Notes: a model not told the origin generated them from the letters alone. Positions 26,505-39,190 are shown, counted from the stretch's first letter. The stretch is DNA of 64,000 nucleotides from Ceratothoa steindachneri (GCA_963969495.1 OZ018324.1:154222672-154286671), one strand, 5' to 3'. Numbers and translations: made by a program.

Positions 26505-27504
26505 TGTCATGGTATGTCCAGGTGTACGCTGTTATACGCACACTGGCCTACTGGCCGACTGAAATTAAGGTTTCACCTGGGGATGACTTTAAGAGTGCTT
26601 TATATACACATATAGGGCAAGTTAAATGGCGATGCAATTAAATATTGACGATTCATGGCTAAGATGATTGACACTCTCAATTAAGTTTGAACCGAGGGAT
26701 AATTAATTAATTAATGATCTTACAATTATGCAAGTTCTAGAGCAACGGGGATCCTTGAGGTTCGACGCGGTAAAGGTTGGAGGAGCGTGACGAATCGGGG
26801 GTTAAATCTCGTTTACCTTGATGTGCAGCGAGTAGGACCAGGGAGGTAAGTTCGACCATGAACTTGTGGGCGTCTCACGAGATGCTCAATCCAACTTCTG
26901 GAAATTGATGATGGGGGCCTCTTATCGTTAAGAGGCAAAAAGAGGATGCTTCAGGGATGGATTTTCCGATCATTAAAATCCGAAGACGTGGTGAGAAGGG
27001 TTGAAGCGCGCCTAAAACTATCTCCACGAACAACCCTGAGGGACGATTAGCTCTTCCTTGGCTCTTTGACAATTACTCAAATCTTCTCTGGACGAGAATG
27101 TAGTTGATTCCCTCTTGACTAACGAAAACGTTAACGGCTAATGTACTGGACGGCGGCTTCAGACACAATCTGCCTGTGAACTCCGAATTATCGAATATAT
27201 ACCCCGAAATTATCTAGACGGGGAAAGAGATTCATCGCCAACAGACTTCCTTAATTGCCTTGGGACGCGATAGGGGTCCATAGCGGGAAGTCGCGATGCC
27301 CCCTTAATGGTCTTTTCATTATTCTAATTTTCACAGTATATAGGGAAGATAAATGCAGCGCTTCGAACGGGACGTTGGCCGACTAAATTCGTCTGCGACA
27401 ATGGCTTTTCGCCCTCGCGCGAATTGCTTGGGGCAAACTGTCAACGGCGAACCTAGAAAGTCAGAGAGGGGTGGGGATATGACAGAGAACAGAATTCTTT
27501 AACA
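26505..27504 (+). mobile_element. solo LTR, copy 2 (1000 bp)
   Basis: Same family as 7885-8809: starts TGTCATGGTATGTCCAGGTG, shares TTATACGCACAC, GATAATTAATTAATTAATGATC and GTCAACGGCGAAC blocks, and ends CTTTAACA. Flanks CAGTT (26,500-26,504) and AAGTT (27,505-27,509) look like a 5-bp target duplication with one change. It has about 75 bp not in copy 1, mainly around 26,930-27,010 and 27,370-27,430. No internal retroelement region adjoins it. Confidence 0.7.
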
Positions 27505-27519
27505 AAGTTCCTTAGTACA

Positions 27520-27870
27520 AATAATGGCGTTGTCAGAAAAAGATTGCATTCTCATTGCACCTTGTTACCGTGAAAATGGATGAAAGACTGGAAAAGTATT
27601 GCGAAAATTTCCTGGGAAAATGTCGAAAAGACGTGCTGTGGAAAGACTTTAAAAAGATTCGCGAAAAGGGAAGCGCTAACAAAAAACCAGGAAGCGATAG
27701 ACCTAAAACAGTTTCGGAACAAGGAACTGCGAATTACACTAACGATAACATCTGCTCTCAAGAACATATACCAGGAAGCCATTTATCGCAAAGAACAGTT
27801 GCTAAAAATTTGAATATTGGAAGCAGTTCTGTCCAAGCAAAATACGTAAATCTTGGCTAGAAATTGGTAT
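27520..27870 (+). pseudogene. transposase N-terminal remnant (Tc1/mariner relative, DUF4817-type)
   Basis: Begins MALSEKDCILIAPCYRENG and, after frame changes, continues KKIREKGSANKKPGSDRPKTVSE, then ICSQEHIPGSHLSQRTVAKNLNIGSSSVQ. This is the two-helix-turn-helix N-terminus of a large group of Tc1/mariner-like transposases with a DUF4817 domain, with a G-S-G-R-P-like linker. The catalytic domain is absent, and the sequence is lost after SSVQ. It starts right after the solo LTR. Confidence 0.7.
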
Positions 27871-28440
27871 TAATGAAGTAAGAAAAGGTTTGTGTGTGTG
27901 GAAACAAAACTCAGATTAGTGATTCACCCAAGTGGCGGTCCAATCGATCATTTACTGTAGGTAAGTTAAATTTCTGATTATTTATTTCTTTACATTCGAT
28001 ATTCGGGATTTTTTTACCCATGTTGTTATTTTTGTCAAGTGCAAGAAAACTATAAAAGGTATCAAATTCCGTTTTTTGCATTCCAAAAGCAAACATTAAG
28101 AGTATCTTGCCTATTGACTCGCATCGTTCTGGCTAACCCTCCCCCACTCCCACGCCTCGCTTCGGCGAACCCTCCCATACTTTCTATGAGTCAACTTAGG
28201 GTTAAGTTTTCCCGGCTGCTGCGTTCTTCATAATTCTTGCATTTGCTCCCTTCTTTCTCCCCCACTATGCATGATAGGAACTCACTCCTCTCACTCAACT
28301 CTTTAAACTATCGTCTTTCCCAAGCAACACACACGAAGACAAAGGGGGCTGGTATCTCCAGAACTACCCCCGACTAGGAGTGGGCTGAGACTTTCGGCGT
28401 GCTTTAGGAACCTCTTTCGCCCAACACTTACAAATCTCCC
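27871..28440. other. unassigned sequence before LINE
   Basis: C-rich repeats such as TCCCCCACTCCCACG near 28,140. May contain the LINE 5-prime UTR; nothing specific is seen. Confidence 0.35.
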
Positions 28441-30960
28441 CCTTCCTCCTGTGCTCACCAGCAGGCGCTGTCGGCGTCTCTTCTGAACATTAAGAGCCTG
28501 ATCACTAAATCGGAGTATGTCCATGACCTCGTTGTTCGCACTGGGGTTTCCTTCCTTGTCCTTACAAAAACCTGGCTTGAGTCTGATTCTGGTTCATGCA
28601 CTTCCCTTGCAACCCCTCCTGGTCATTCTTTCCTGCATGTTCCTCGGAACCACCGTGGAGGGGGAGTTGCGTTAATTTCCAACTCATTCTTCTTCCTGAA
28701 TCTTCTCCCTCCCCCCTCTCTAGCCTCATTTGAGGCTCTCATTGCTGTCTCACGTGTTGTGCCTGCTCTGACTATTGTGGTCCTTTACCGCCCTCCCAGC
28801 TCGTCTATCCGGCCTTATTTCTCGAGGAGTTCAGTAACCTACTCTCCGACTTATCCTCTACTAGTTCTCTCCTTATTCTCGGTGACTTCAATCTTCCTAG
28901 CCACAATGAGACTTTTTGTGCATTCATTGACATCATCGATCTCTTCTCTCTTACGCAACATGTGTCATCCCCAACACAATACATGGCAATACCCTGAAAT
29001 TAGTCATCTCGAATCTCCATATCTCTAATTTAACATTAACTGACCTTTCTAATACGATTTCCGACCACTTCTTGGTCAATTTTAAATTCTATATTCCCTA
29101 CCCCATACCTCCTCGTTCGTCCCGAGATGCTACTCCTTTCCGGCGACTATCGTCAATTGATACTACTTCTCTCTTTAACGACGTTGTTTCTGCTTCACCT
29201 GACCAAACCTTAAACTCTGCACCGATCTTTACTCGCCTGCCTTGACTTGCACGCCTCCCTTATCACTCCTTCGTCCAAGGAGGTTCTTAAGTGCTCATAA
29301 ACGAGCCTTTCGTAAAGCACGCTCCCGTGGGCAGGACACGACCTCCCTGTCACTTGCTTATCGCCTTGCTACTTCGACTTATTCTTCCAAATTAAAATCA
29401 GTGCGCGAGGCACATTCACGCAACATTTTGTCTGAGAGCAAGAATGACCCTCGGACTATCTTTCGTCTCCTCTCTCGTCTTTCTTCTCCTAGCCCCATTT
29501 CCCCAACCTCTCCCCCCATAAACTCTTCTACTCTTTCAGTCGTCTGAACAAGCCCATGCTGTTCTCCCTGACCATACTACATTGCCGCTTAACGTCCTCT
29601 CGCGGGCGTCCTCTGAGTAAGTAACTACCCTGATCTCACTCTCTAACAATTCTGGATCTTAAACCCCTCCACCAAATTCTCCCTGCTGTCCTCCCACTGA
29701 TTCTTTATCTCATTAACACTTCACTTGCCACAGTGGTGGTTCCCTCTTCCTTCAAACATGCCTCAATTCGTCCTATCCTTTAAAACACACACCTTAACCC
29801 CTCTGAACCATCTAGCTATCGTACTATCTCACAGCTTCCATCCCTCTTTGAGGTCCTCGAGAGAGTGGTTATCTTTCGCCTTCGCCTTAATGACTATATT
29901 TCTAACTGCAATATCGAAGAAATGTACCAGTTGGGGTTTAAAGCAAAGAACTCTGCTGAAAATGCTCTTCTTAATGTTTACGATGCTTTACGTAGAGCAG
30001 CCGATAGGCGCTGTACGTCCATTCTAGTCCTCCTAGACCTCTCCTCTGCTTTTGACACTATCGACCACACTATCTTCCTTGATTATCTTCACACTTTCCT
30101 TGGTCTCTCGTGCAACTTGATTGGTTCCGCTCATACCTCTCCTCCCGCCCTCAGTCGGTCACGCTCGATAACCTCTCCTCCGAGCCCGCGCCCATTTATT
30201 TTTGGGTACCTCAGGGCTCAGTACTTGGTCCCCTCCTCCTTCGCATCTACTTACTTCCTCTTGTGTCCCTTCTTCGCTATTTGGGCCTGTCCTTCCACCT
30301 CTCTGCTGATGAAACTCGGATATACCTTTCCTCATCCCCTGTGTCCTTCTCTCAATCAATTACCAAGTTCCTTTCAGCCTACACCTCCATAAATGAATGG
30401 TTGTCTGCCAACTTTCTCAAACTTAACCATGATAAAACTGAAGTTCTCCTTGTTAGTTCCGCTTTGATGGTGGAGAAACCAATGTCGCCTTGTCTGATAC
30501 CGTCAGTAATCTTGGTGTTATTTTCGACGAGCAACCCCAATTTAAACCGCACATCCATCGTATCTGTAAGTCTTCCCTCGGATTCCTCCGCAACTTCTCA
30601 CGTGTTCGATCCCATTTTGATCGACGAAGCCTTGAGACTGCTATCCATGCCATCGTCACCTCACGCTTAGACTACTGCAATTATCTTCTAGTAAATCTCC
30701 CTTCTTCGTCACTTCGCCCCCTACAACTAGTTCAAAACTATGCTGCCCGGCTCCTCCTTCGCCGCCCCCGGTTCTTTCCTTCGATACCTATGTTACAGGA
30801 GCTACTCTGGTTACCTATTCGCTTCCGTATCCACTATAAAATTCTTCTCATCACCTACAAGGCTCTAAACCTCGAGGCTCCACCTTATCTATCGTCTGCC
30901 CTCTCCCGTCGTCAAACTCCTCAGGCACTCCGGTCTAATCTCTTTGGGGGGAAAGGCTAC
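28440..30960 (+). mobile_element. CR1/L2-group LINE retrotransposon, degraded
   Basis: Non-LTR retrotransposon copying its RNA at a nick. An endonuclease domain at about 28,470-29,000 (LNIKSLITKSEYVHDLV, then VLTKTWLESDS, PPGHSFLHVPRNHRGGGVALI, VVLYRPPSS) is followed by a linker. The RT spans about 29,880-30,470: MYQLGFKAKNSAENAL, DLSSAFDTIDH, PQGSVLGPLL, and LSADETRIYLS at the YADD position, where the second Asp is Glu. The C-terminal region at 30,490-30,935 (NLGVIFDEQPQFKPHI, LDYCNYLLVNLP, LLWLPIRFRIHYKI) is typical of CR1/L2 elements. Several frameshifts and stops. No ORF1 was recognised and the 3-prime end near 30,965 is without a clear tail. Confidence 0.85.
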
Positions 30961-31937
30961 CCGATATATATCGGTATGTATGTATGTGTGCATGAATGTA
31001 ATGGGCTTACACCTACGTCCCAGTTGTCATTTTATCCGAGTCCATTTTATTTCAGAACAGTAATAAAATAAAGTGTGTCGGTTGTGGGTTTATGTGTGTG
31101 TGGTGGTGGGGGGGGGAGTAGGAAAATAATAAACAATTTGAACGAGAAGCCGATAGCAGTGTTAGAATTGCGCAAAGTGTGCATGTGAAAAGGGAAATGA
31201 GGATAGAGGCCTTTGAAACCCCGATGCTACACACCCACCCAAACCCATACCGTCTTCCACAGTCACCCGGAAAGCAGGAGAGCGGGGAGGGGAGGCGATG
31301 CCGCTAATGAGGCTTGTATCGTTGAGCGAAGGAACCACGGCGGAGGTTATCATCTTAAAAGGGCGACCGGGAAAGTCGTCTTCTAAAGTTCTCTTAATGA
31401 GCCGAGCTGCCTAATGCGATTGAAGCCTGGGGGCACATCGGGCCACAAACGGCGCCACCCCTCGGGATATCAGGGCAATGAAGGAGGCAAGTACAAACAG
31501 AAGGATGGCGATGGTAGCGAATGAATGGAGGAGGAAGGCTTGAAAACGACCGCGCCATTGCCGTCAAGCATCCAATCAAACGGGACGACCACCACAAATT
31601 TTAGAACCCATCAGAGTTGAAGAGCGACAAAAATATAAAAAAAAACTCGTTTCAAACAAACATTAAGTTAAATATAAGAAGAGAAAAACAATGATGGGAC
31701 TCAAAAGGTCTTTTGATTCGTTTTTGTGTATGTGTGTGTGTGTGTGTGTAGGGTATATGACCCGGGTAGTTTAGAGAAGATTGATCAGGGTGCTCGCAAT
31801 AGGGAGGCCACGCATCTGTCCTCAATCTGCCTAACCTTTTCACTGCAAGCGGATCTGACAGCAGGTCTTTGAGGTCTGGAGGGCACGGCATTATACAAAG
31901 ACCAGCTACATGAGCCGTATTTAAAAAAAAAACAACA
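30961..31937. other. unassigned sequence
   Basis: Purine/pyrimidine-skewed, with a G-run at 31,106 and TG repeats at about 31,730-31,750. ORFs of 60-120 codons overlap on opposite strands with no domain. Confidence 0.4.
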
Positions 31938-32702
31938 AAATTTAGAATAACCACATCTAGAAATAATAGAAGATCCCAAACACATCTAGAAAAAATACAA
32001 GATCCTGAGCACATCTAGAAATAATAGAAGATCCCAAACACATCTAGAAATAATAGAAGATCCCAAACACATCTAGAAATAATAGATCACAAAAAATCCA
32101 GAATTAATAGATCATAAACACATCTAGAAATAATAGAAGATCACAAACACATCTAGAATTAATAGATCACAAACACATCTAGGAATAATAGGAGATGACA
32201 AACACATCTTGAAATAATAGAAGATCCAAAACACATATAGAAATTTTAGATGATCCCAAAGACATGTCAGTATAGGTGAAGATATTGAACACATCTATAA
32301 ATAATAGAAGATATGAAACACTAGAGATAAGTAAAGATACTAACCCAATCTAGAAATACGAGAAGATACCAAACACTTCTAGAAATAGAGAAGATACTAA
32401 CACAACTAGAAATAAGAGAAAATACCAAACACTCCTTGAAATAATAGAAGATCCCCCAAAAGACATGTAGTTATACGCGAAGATACTAAACACATCTAGA
32501 AATTATAGAAGATCCCCAAGAAATCTAATTAAAAGAGAAAATATGAAACACATCTAGAATTATAGAAGATACCAATCACATCTAGAAATAATAAAATACC
32601 AAACACATCTAGAAATAAAATAATACACAAAACAATTCTAGAAATGAGAGAAGATACCAAACGCATCTAGAAATAATAGAAGATAGCAAACACATCTAGG
32701 TA
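31938..32702 (+). repeat. 29-bp minisatellite, about 26 copies
   Basis: Tandem units close to ACATCTAGAAATAATAGAAG plus ATCCCAAAC, with point changes and small deletions increasing toward the right. Almost every unit holds TCTAGA. No coding frame runs through. Confidence 0.9.
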
Positions 32703-33805
32703 TACCTATTTTACTGGCCCTCGTACTCCACCCTATTAATCTGTGCGATACACAAAAAGCAAACCCTAATCAGATGCTTCAAGTTCAACCTAGAAAGAGT
32801 CCGACATCTAGCACCTATTCCCATACTAGGTATTCTAGAAGGCCAAGCCAGGGAGATTGATTCCCTTTTCAATTATCATAAAGAAATACACCTGGGAGTT
32901 GTACACCTTGAAAGCACCAAGCCCGTTCAAACAAGCCACCAGACATTTAGGTCGTCGATGCAAATTAAAGTTCTGTTTACAAGTTTTTAAACCACCAGAA
33001 AATAATGAGTTCTTAGCCACCAAGTCTACATTATCCTTCCCGTAATTTCCGAACTTGATATCTCATCCACCAATCCAACCTCTCCTAAGTTGCTAATCCT
33101 TCTCCCCAAACTTTCGCAATAACACTCCCACAGCTTTTTTGTTTTTTCTTCTTCTCCGATTTATAAGAACAACAACCCCCCCCCCCCACAAAAATCGCTA
33201 AGATTAAGAAATTATTGCATGGGAATAAAAAAAAGAATAGAGGCGTTCCATCAAATCTTCGCCTCTCTCTTATTCGCGGGCACGTCTTTGCCCAAAGATG
33301 GCGTCCATTTTTCTTCAGCATCTCTGGTGACCGCAAGCTTTGCCTAAAACACCGTTTGATTTGCTTTAACAAAGCGAAATCGAAGTGCATCAACATCCTT
33401 TTACGTCCTATCAATCTCACAATTATATTATCTCCTTCCAAATTAGTCCTCCATAGCGATTTATTAATGTCACCCTTCATTTTATTTAAGCGGAGTACCC
33501 CGAGGTGATAATTAAACTAACATAAAAATCAGAATGATGCTTGATGGCAAGCGTGAGGTTCACCATGACTTGCTTCTCGATGGGAAAGGGGAAGGGGGAT
33601 ACTATGTATTTATTACCAGCCAGCGTGTAAACCTCTTCGATAAATTCCGAGAGGCGGAAGAGTGATGCGTTGTGTGTGTTCAGGCAAGAAGTGAAATATA
33701 GCAAATGTGACTGTTTGTGGCCGTAATAACGTATAAAGATGAAAATCTATGTGCAAAACTAGTCTCTAGCACCGTGGTTTGCGCCAGCTCCATACGAGCG
33801 AGAAT
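32703..33805. other. unassigned sequence
   Basis: A poly-C run at about 33,177-33,187 and overlapping ORFs at 33,085-33,508 on both strands without recognised motifs. Confidence 0.4.
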
Positions 33806-33890
33806 TTTGGGGGTGTCCAGGAATTGAACCTGGCACAGAAGCGTGGAAGGCCACGCCTTATGGACTCGGTCGTAGAGTTCCTCACAAATT
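33806..33890 (-). other. tRNA-like segment (pseudo-tRNA or SINE head)
   Basis: On the minus strand GGTTCAATTCC (33,830-33,820) matches the Pol III B box and sits in a CCAGG...CCTGG T-arm. Upstream ACGACCGAGTCCATAAGGC resembles a D-arm/A box, followed by a GCGTG...CACGC stem with a 6-base loop instead of 7. The 3-prime GACACCC lacks its acceptor partner. I therefore see a tRNA-derived sequence, not a functional tRNA gene. Confidence 0.4.
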
Positions 33891-34059
33891 CGACATTCTA
33901 AAACCTTTTTTTTCACCCATTTGTCAATAGAATTTTACGTACGTTTCTATTTTAATAAAATGTTACAGAATCACTCATACGACAGGGGAAATATAAACTG
34001 AATAAATATTGACCGGATGGAGTAACATTATTCATCCGGTTACACATATGTACATATAC

Positions 34060-34260
34060 AGTGTGGTGGCATAAGTATTTTCACACTTTTCAATATCTCT
34101 AAAATATTTCGTGCTTTCGTCTGGTTATAATACTGAGAGGAAAGTCAGTAAACGTATATTTAACAGAAGAAATACAAATAAGAAATATTTTCTTTGTATA
34201 TAGCAACAATTGTTAATAAACAAATTTTAGAAGGTGACAAAGGTATTCGACCGCTCTCAT
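34060..34260 (+). mobile_element. Tc1-like transposon end
   Basis: ACAGTGTGGTGGCATAAGTATTTTCACAC resembles the outer terminal repeat of Tc1-type elements (CAGTG...ATAAGTATT). No transposase follows, so it is an isolated end. Confidence 0.4.
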
Positions 34261-35385
34261 AACATGTATGAGATTGTTATTAAACAAATATGATAAATTC
34301 TATAAAAAAAGTAAGATTGGAGAAATTTTACGACTACTGAATACAGAAGGAGAGTTCTAATGTTGACATTTCTCATTGACAAACGATCTATACAAAATAA
34401 CTCATAAATGAGTATCAAGACGCCGCAACGTCTGCAGCCTTATTCGCGCCTACTTTTTCGAACGCATAAAAATAACGCTTCTCCATCGAAAAGTATTCCA
34501 TTTATTTTAAAAATGACGCAGGAAAAAATATTCAAATTAAATAGTTATTGGATATTCAAATGATCTAAATTAATATATATGGAATAGAAAAACTATTTCT
34601 TCGAGGCTAAAAAAATTCATTTAAAAACTAGAACAAATAAAAAAGTGAGTTATTATATACCTACATACATATATACATCGTATACATCATAGGAATATAC
34701 ATTATTCAATATGGATGCACTACATTTAATATACATTGTTAGACTAATCTTGCTTGTATCATCATTGATAGTTATCTATCATTTAAACCAGGAACTGAAA
34801 TTGTTCCTAGTCTTTTGTAATGCTCTGGTTGTATTTCTAAAAAAGACTAACCTTCTGCTAAGTCAATGTCACTCTTAAGGCGATTACACGATTTTTCTTC
34901 TAATTTAAGCCAGAGTTGCCTCCAATCCCTAAGATTGGGATGAAGGAATTGCAACTAACTTTGGAAGGTACCAGAAACATGTGTTGGAGGAGATAAATCT
35001 TCAAGAAGATGACCTTGACCATCCATCTGCCTCGATGCAAAGACGCGAGAAATGCACGCTGGTAGATGAGGTTTGACGAAATACAATGATAGTTCTTCAA
35101 GAAGTTATCGATAGTCATTACAGGCCTGTTTGGTGCCAAACTGATAAAACAGAAATTCATGTCATCTTTAGTTTGTTCCTCATCTGCATTTTGCAAAGGT
35201 TGCAACTTGCTCCAAGTCATCAATTGTATCTCATTTTTAATTGAATCTTCTAAAAAGGGAAAAATATACGGAGCAGATGAAAATTCCATACGCAGGCAAA
35301 CCACTTTTTCCAGCATGATCTCTATGCAATGTCAAAATGATAATTATAGTAATGGCTTGCTCAATTTTTACTCAGAATACAATCA
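34261..35385. other. unassigned; one 138-codon minus ORF
   Basis: The minus-strand frame 35,316-34,900 is the longest here (…EFSSAPYIFPFLEDSIKNEIQ…). It is open for 138 codons with reasonable residue composition, and I recognise no domain. It could be part of an unidentified transposon or host gene exon. Confidence 0.3.
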
Positions 35386-35387
35386 GG

Positions 35388-35440
35388 GGCGGATCCTGGG
35401 GAGGGGGCTGAGGAGGCTGAAGTAACCCTTCCCCCCAAAA
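35388..35440 (+). mobile_element. possible hAT-type terminal repeat
   Basis: CAGGGGCGGATCCTGGGGAG matches the general form of hAT and related ends (CAGGGGCGGATCC). The partner end was not found. Confidence 0.3.
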
Positions 35441-35569
35441 TTTCAGACCCGTTTATGTTTATATTTCTTTTTTAAGCCATACTTGTCTTCTTCTCTTACG
35501 AAATAATTATGTAATAATATTGAAGAGACGGATAAACTTTTGTTTGGGTGGAAAAAAAAACTCTAAATC

Positions 35570-36115
35570 CCCTGGAAACTATTATTAGAATAAATTCTAT
35601 TGTTTACAGTTTTCATTAATTCACATAATTGTTTTTTTTTGTTGGGAATGACCCTCTGAAGCCCCTGGAAACTATTTATAGAATAAATTATGTTGTTTGG
35701 TATTTTCATTTATTCATATAGGGCTTTTTGTTGGGAAATAGCTGTTTGAAGGTGCTGGAAGCTATATATAGATGAAATTATATTGTTTGGTGTTTTAATT
35801 TATTCACGTAGGTTTTCTTTTGTTGGGATTAGCACTCTGATGCGGGTGAAAACTATTTATAGAATAAATCTCTTGTTTACAGATTTCATTTATTCACGAA
35901 TGTTGTTTTTTTTATTGGAAAATAGCTATCTGAAGCGGATCAAAACTATTTATAGAATAAATTATATTGTTTGCAGTTTTTATTTATTCACGTAGGGGTT
36001 TTTTGGGTTGGGAAAAGCCCTCTGAATCGGCTGGAAACTATTTATAGAATATTTTCTATTGCTTACAATAGAATAAATTCTATTGTTTGCATTTTCCATG
36101 TATTCACGAAGGTTA
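35570..36115 (+). repeat. 92-bp tandem repeat, about six copies
   Basis: Each unit runs TGGAAACTATTTATAGAATA...TGTTT...TTCATTTATTCACG, then a T-run, then GTTGGGAA and a CTCTGAA-GC end. Copies are diverged by point changes. The last is rearranged with an extra AATAGAATAAATTCTATTG. Confidence 0.85.
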
Positions 36116-38794
36116 TAAAAAAAACTCGGCTTCTTGGACACCTGATAGAAACAGATAGAAGTTTTATTACTTTCTTCAATGTATGCTTATGTACATCCTC
36201 TTGTCAGTAACTACCATCCTTGCTAAAGTTATGTAATAACCTGTTTTTGAGATGTAGGTTAAGGGGAGTTCCTTCTATTAACAACCTTTATATACCTTTT
36301 TGGTACAGAAAAAAAATTACTTAAACCTAAAAGTGAAGAATTTATTTTGTTCGTGATAACACACATACAAAGTCGAGAATGATTGACAAACGCCGCCATT
36401 CTCCTCAACAATTCAGTTGAGTTGTGTACATTCCACCCATTTTCATTTACCTTAACTTTATTACTTCTATACGAGCACCCCTCATAAATCTCCTGGTAGA
36501 GACCCTTTCCCTGGTGTTAGAATAATAATAAAGAAGCGTGCCAAAATGAGTGTAGAATCGACTCCAAGGGGAAAATAATCATTCCTGCTAAGTACAACAA
36601 AAAGTTACGGATAATTACTACAATTTCTCTTACCTCATCCTTCCATATAATTCTTACTAAAATCCTTACCTAGAATCCATCTTGGAAGACCAATGAAACT
36701 TCTCCAAACCTCTGTTATTTTAAATGGGGGTAAAAAAGGATTGTTTTGATCCCTATAATAGGTACGGCTGACTTGCATCGTTAGTTTAAATTCTCGTTTT
36801 TTAAGCCTCAATAAAAGACGCCCGAAACGACTATTTATCAGCCTCAAGTGCCTCGAACCTAAATATCTATCACACGTGCGTGTACACAACTCTACTGATT
36901 ATAATTAAAGGTAAAATACTTGCCGGTGGGTATATATGGACTTAAACACACTCGTAATCTATAAAGAATATTAAAATTATATTTTTTAACCTGTGGATTT
37001 CCCCCTCCCTCTTTCGTACTCTTCTGCTTTCGTCTCTCTGCCATCTTTGCGTATATATTTAATGTGTATAAATGTCTTCTTTTCTTAGACTTGTATCTGC
37101 ACTTGGATTGTATGACTTCGTTTTCAAGTTTGAAGCCTACCATCGGTTGGTTTTTACTGCGAGTCCTTGCCCCAGAATCTGTGAGGTGATTTTTCCCTCG
37201 ATCTTGTGACTATGGTGTGAGTGCAGTTAGCATTCCCTAACCGCTATGGAAGGAGGCCTTTCTATTTAGCTCTTACACTTTTCAAATTTGAATTTTCATT
37301 CTATTATATTTTTTACTATTTTGGGTGTGTTTGTTAACAGTGAGTCACTTAAAGCTCATACCAAGCGGAAAAGTAAGTGTTTACCTTTATTTTTTTGTCA
37401 TAGTGTCATAATTATGGCCAAATATTCCAGCGTTGCAAGTGTTTATTTCGTTGCTCTTGTAACAAACTTTCAAAAGATTTGAACTCTACTATCTAAACCT
37501 TTATTTTCCAACGTTTAAGCTTTTTTAATCGAGTGATTCTGCACTCTGAAGCAGATCTCTCTAGTAAAACTTCCTCTCCCTAGATTTCCAAATATTCTAG
37601 CTTATCAAAACTAAGAACTTTGCCTACTGTAGGAAACCTCCTTGAAGGTTCGATTCTTCTATTTCAAACGCTCAAAGAATCAAATTCCTTATTTCTATAA
37701 CTAACTTCTAACTAACGAAGGTATTTTAACTCTACTAGTCATATGGAAAGAAAGCATTTAAACTTTTCAAAAGAGGATAAATCAGTCTCTTGCCTCTTCC
37801 ATAGTTAATTCTTAACACAGTTCGATCACTGCGCCTCTGACTTTAACAAGATTAAACCAACTAATTTGGTTAATTAAACTTAGGGGACACAGAGCAAAAA
37901 TGGCTGGTGACGTCACCAGCCAGAAAGGTCGACTGACCACTGTAACTCCATAATAATATTCTGCGAAGCTGCTTCGCTTGGACTTGGTTCAGCAACTTTA
38001 TAAAGACATAAGAAATTTCTATCCTTTAAAATAATAAATTTTTGCTGCTACTTTACTTTTCATTTCCACTAAATCAAGTTCAATCGGTCCATTATATTTA
38101 TTTTTTAGGTTAAGGTTAGGTTTGGTTATATAACCAAAAAAGTACCAAAATCGGGAGTTTTGTATTTATTCACACTCGTGGATCCCATGGCTGTCTCACA
38201 GGCAGCCACCCTGGTGACGTCACCAGCCATTTTTGGTTTGTGTCCCCTAAACAAAAAAGCGCCAAACTTATTAATATTCTGCTCATATAAGTGACTTTCC
38301 GTCCCCAAAACAGGACCAAAACGGACATACACAAACGCATAATTATTGCGCCTACCCGCCTGTTCTACTGAATCGGTTTACGGCAGCATTTATTCACTTG
38401 CTTCATTATGTCTCCGCCGAATAGAAGGAAGGATGAGATAGCACAAAGAGGTTATAGAGATAGAGAGACGAGGGCGGAAGCGTGGATCCCACGCTCCATT
38501 CAACCCGAGTCAGGCCTAAGTCTTCTCTTTGAAAGCGAAGCGAACAATGAAGCGAAAAGAATTCTCATCTGTCCGGCGCTTGCCATTCGCTGCCCCTCAC
38601 CTCGCCTTCAGCCCAACCCAACCCAACCCCCGTCACCTGAGCCCTCCTCAAATCCTCTTTGGTGCTTCCCCTCCTGCCCTTCCTTATCCATAGAAACGTC
38701 GAATTAGCACCGACGAATCGACCAAATCCGGGAATTACACGGTAATTCACTTCGTTTTTTAAGCCGCTGCTAAATCATCGAAAAGGTCGCCGAG
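36116..38794. other. unassigned AT-rich sequence
   Basis: Weak ORFs of 60-99 codons on both strands show no domain. A short inverted pair, TGGCTGGTGACGTCACCAGCC at about 37,902-37,922 and GGTGACGTCACCAGCC near 38,212-38,227, each itself palindromic around GTGACGTCAC (a CRE-like TGACGTCA core), is the only notable structure. Flanking AGGGGACACA/TGTGTCCCCT are also inverted, so 37,883-38,249 may be a fold-back element. Confidence 0.4.
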
Positions 38795-39190
38795 TTGCAT
38801 ATCATCATCATCACTAACTCTATAATTTAAGAAGGGGATTTTTTGAGTATTTGAAAAATAATTTAATCTTGGTTTGGTTATGACTAATTTTTTTTTATTA
38901 AAGTTCAGAAATAAATATAAGTTTGAAATTTTGTGAAATTTTTAAAACCCAAAGAATTACAAATGGTGAAGTTCAGAAACTTTATTTTTATATATCTTCT
39001 CCTATAACTATATTTTACCAACGTGATATTTTGAAAGGGGGGAAATTTAGTTTAGAGTTCCTTTTTAAAATTATTATAATTGGCGAAGTTCAGAAAATTT
39101 ATAAAAATTTAACCATGGCTGCTTTTCTTTAGATTTAAAATTTTAATCTTAGTAGCGAAGCGCAAGCTCCCCCGTAGGGAGGGAGTGGTG
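38795..39190 (+). repeat. R2 repeat, copy a
   Basis: Matches 42,463-42,915 over about 390 bp (ATATCATCATCATC, TTTTGAGTATTTGAA, GGTGAAGTTCAGAAA, AACCATGGCTGCTTT, GAAGCGCAAGCTCCCCC). Non-coding. The same GAAGCGCAAGCTCC end recurs at least six times in the window. Confidence 0.8.

Noticed and set aside
31938..32702. CRISPR array
   Set aside because: The 29-bp units are contiguous tandem repeats without unique spacers, and the DNA is eukaryotic.
33806..33890. Functional tRNA gene
   Set aside because: The acceptor stem does not pair and the anticodon loop has six bases instead of seven.
34900..35316. 138-codon ORF as a host gene
   Set aside because: No recognisable domain, start context or neighbouring exon; listed only as unassigned.
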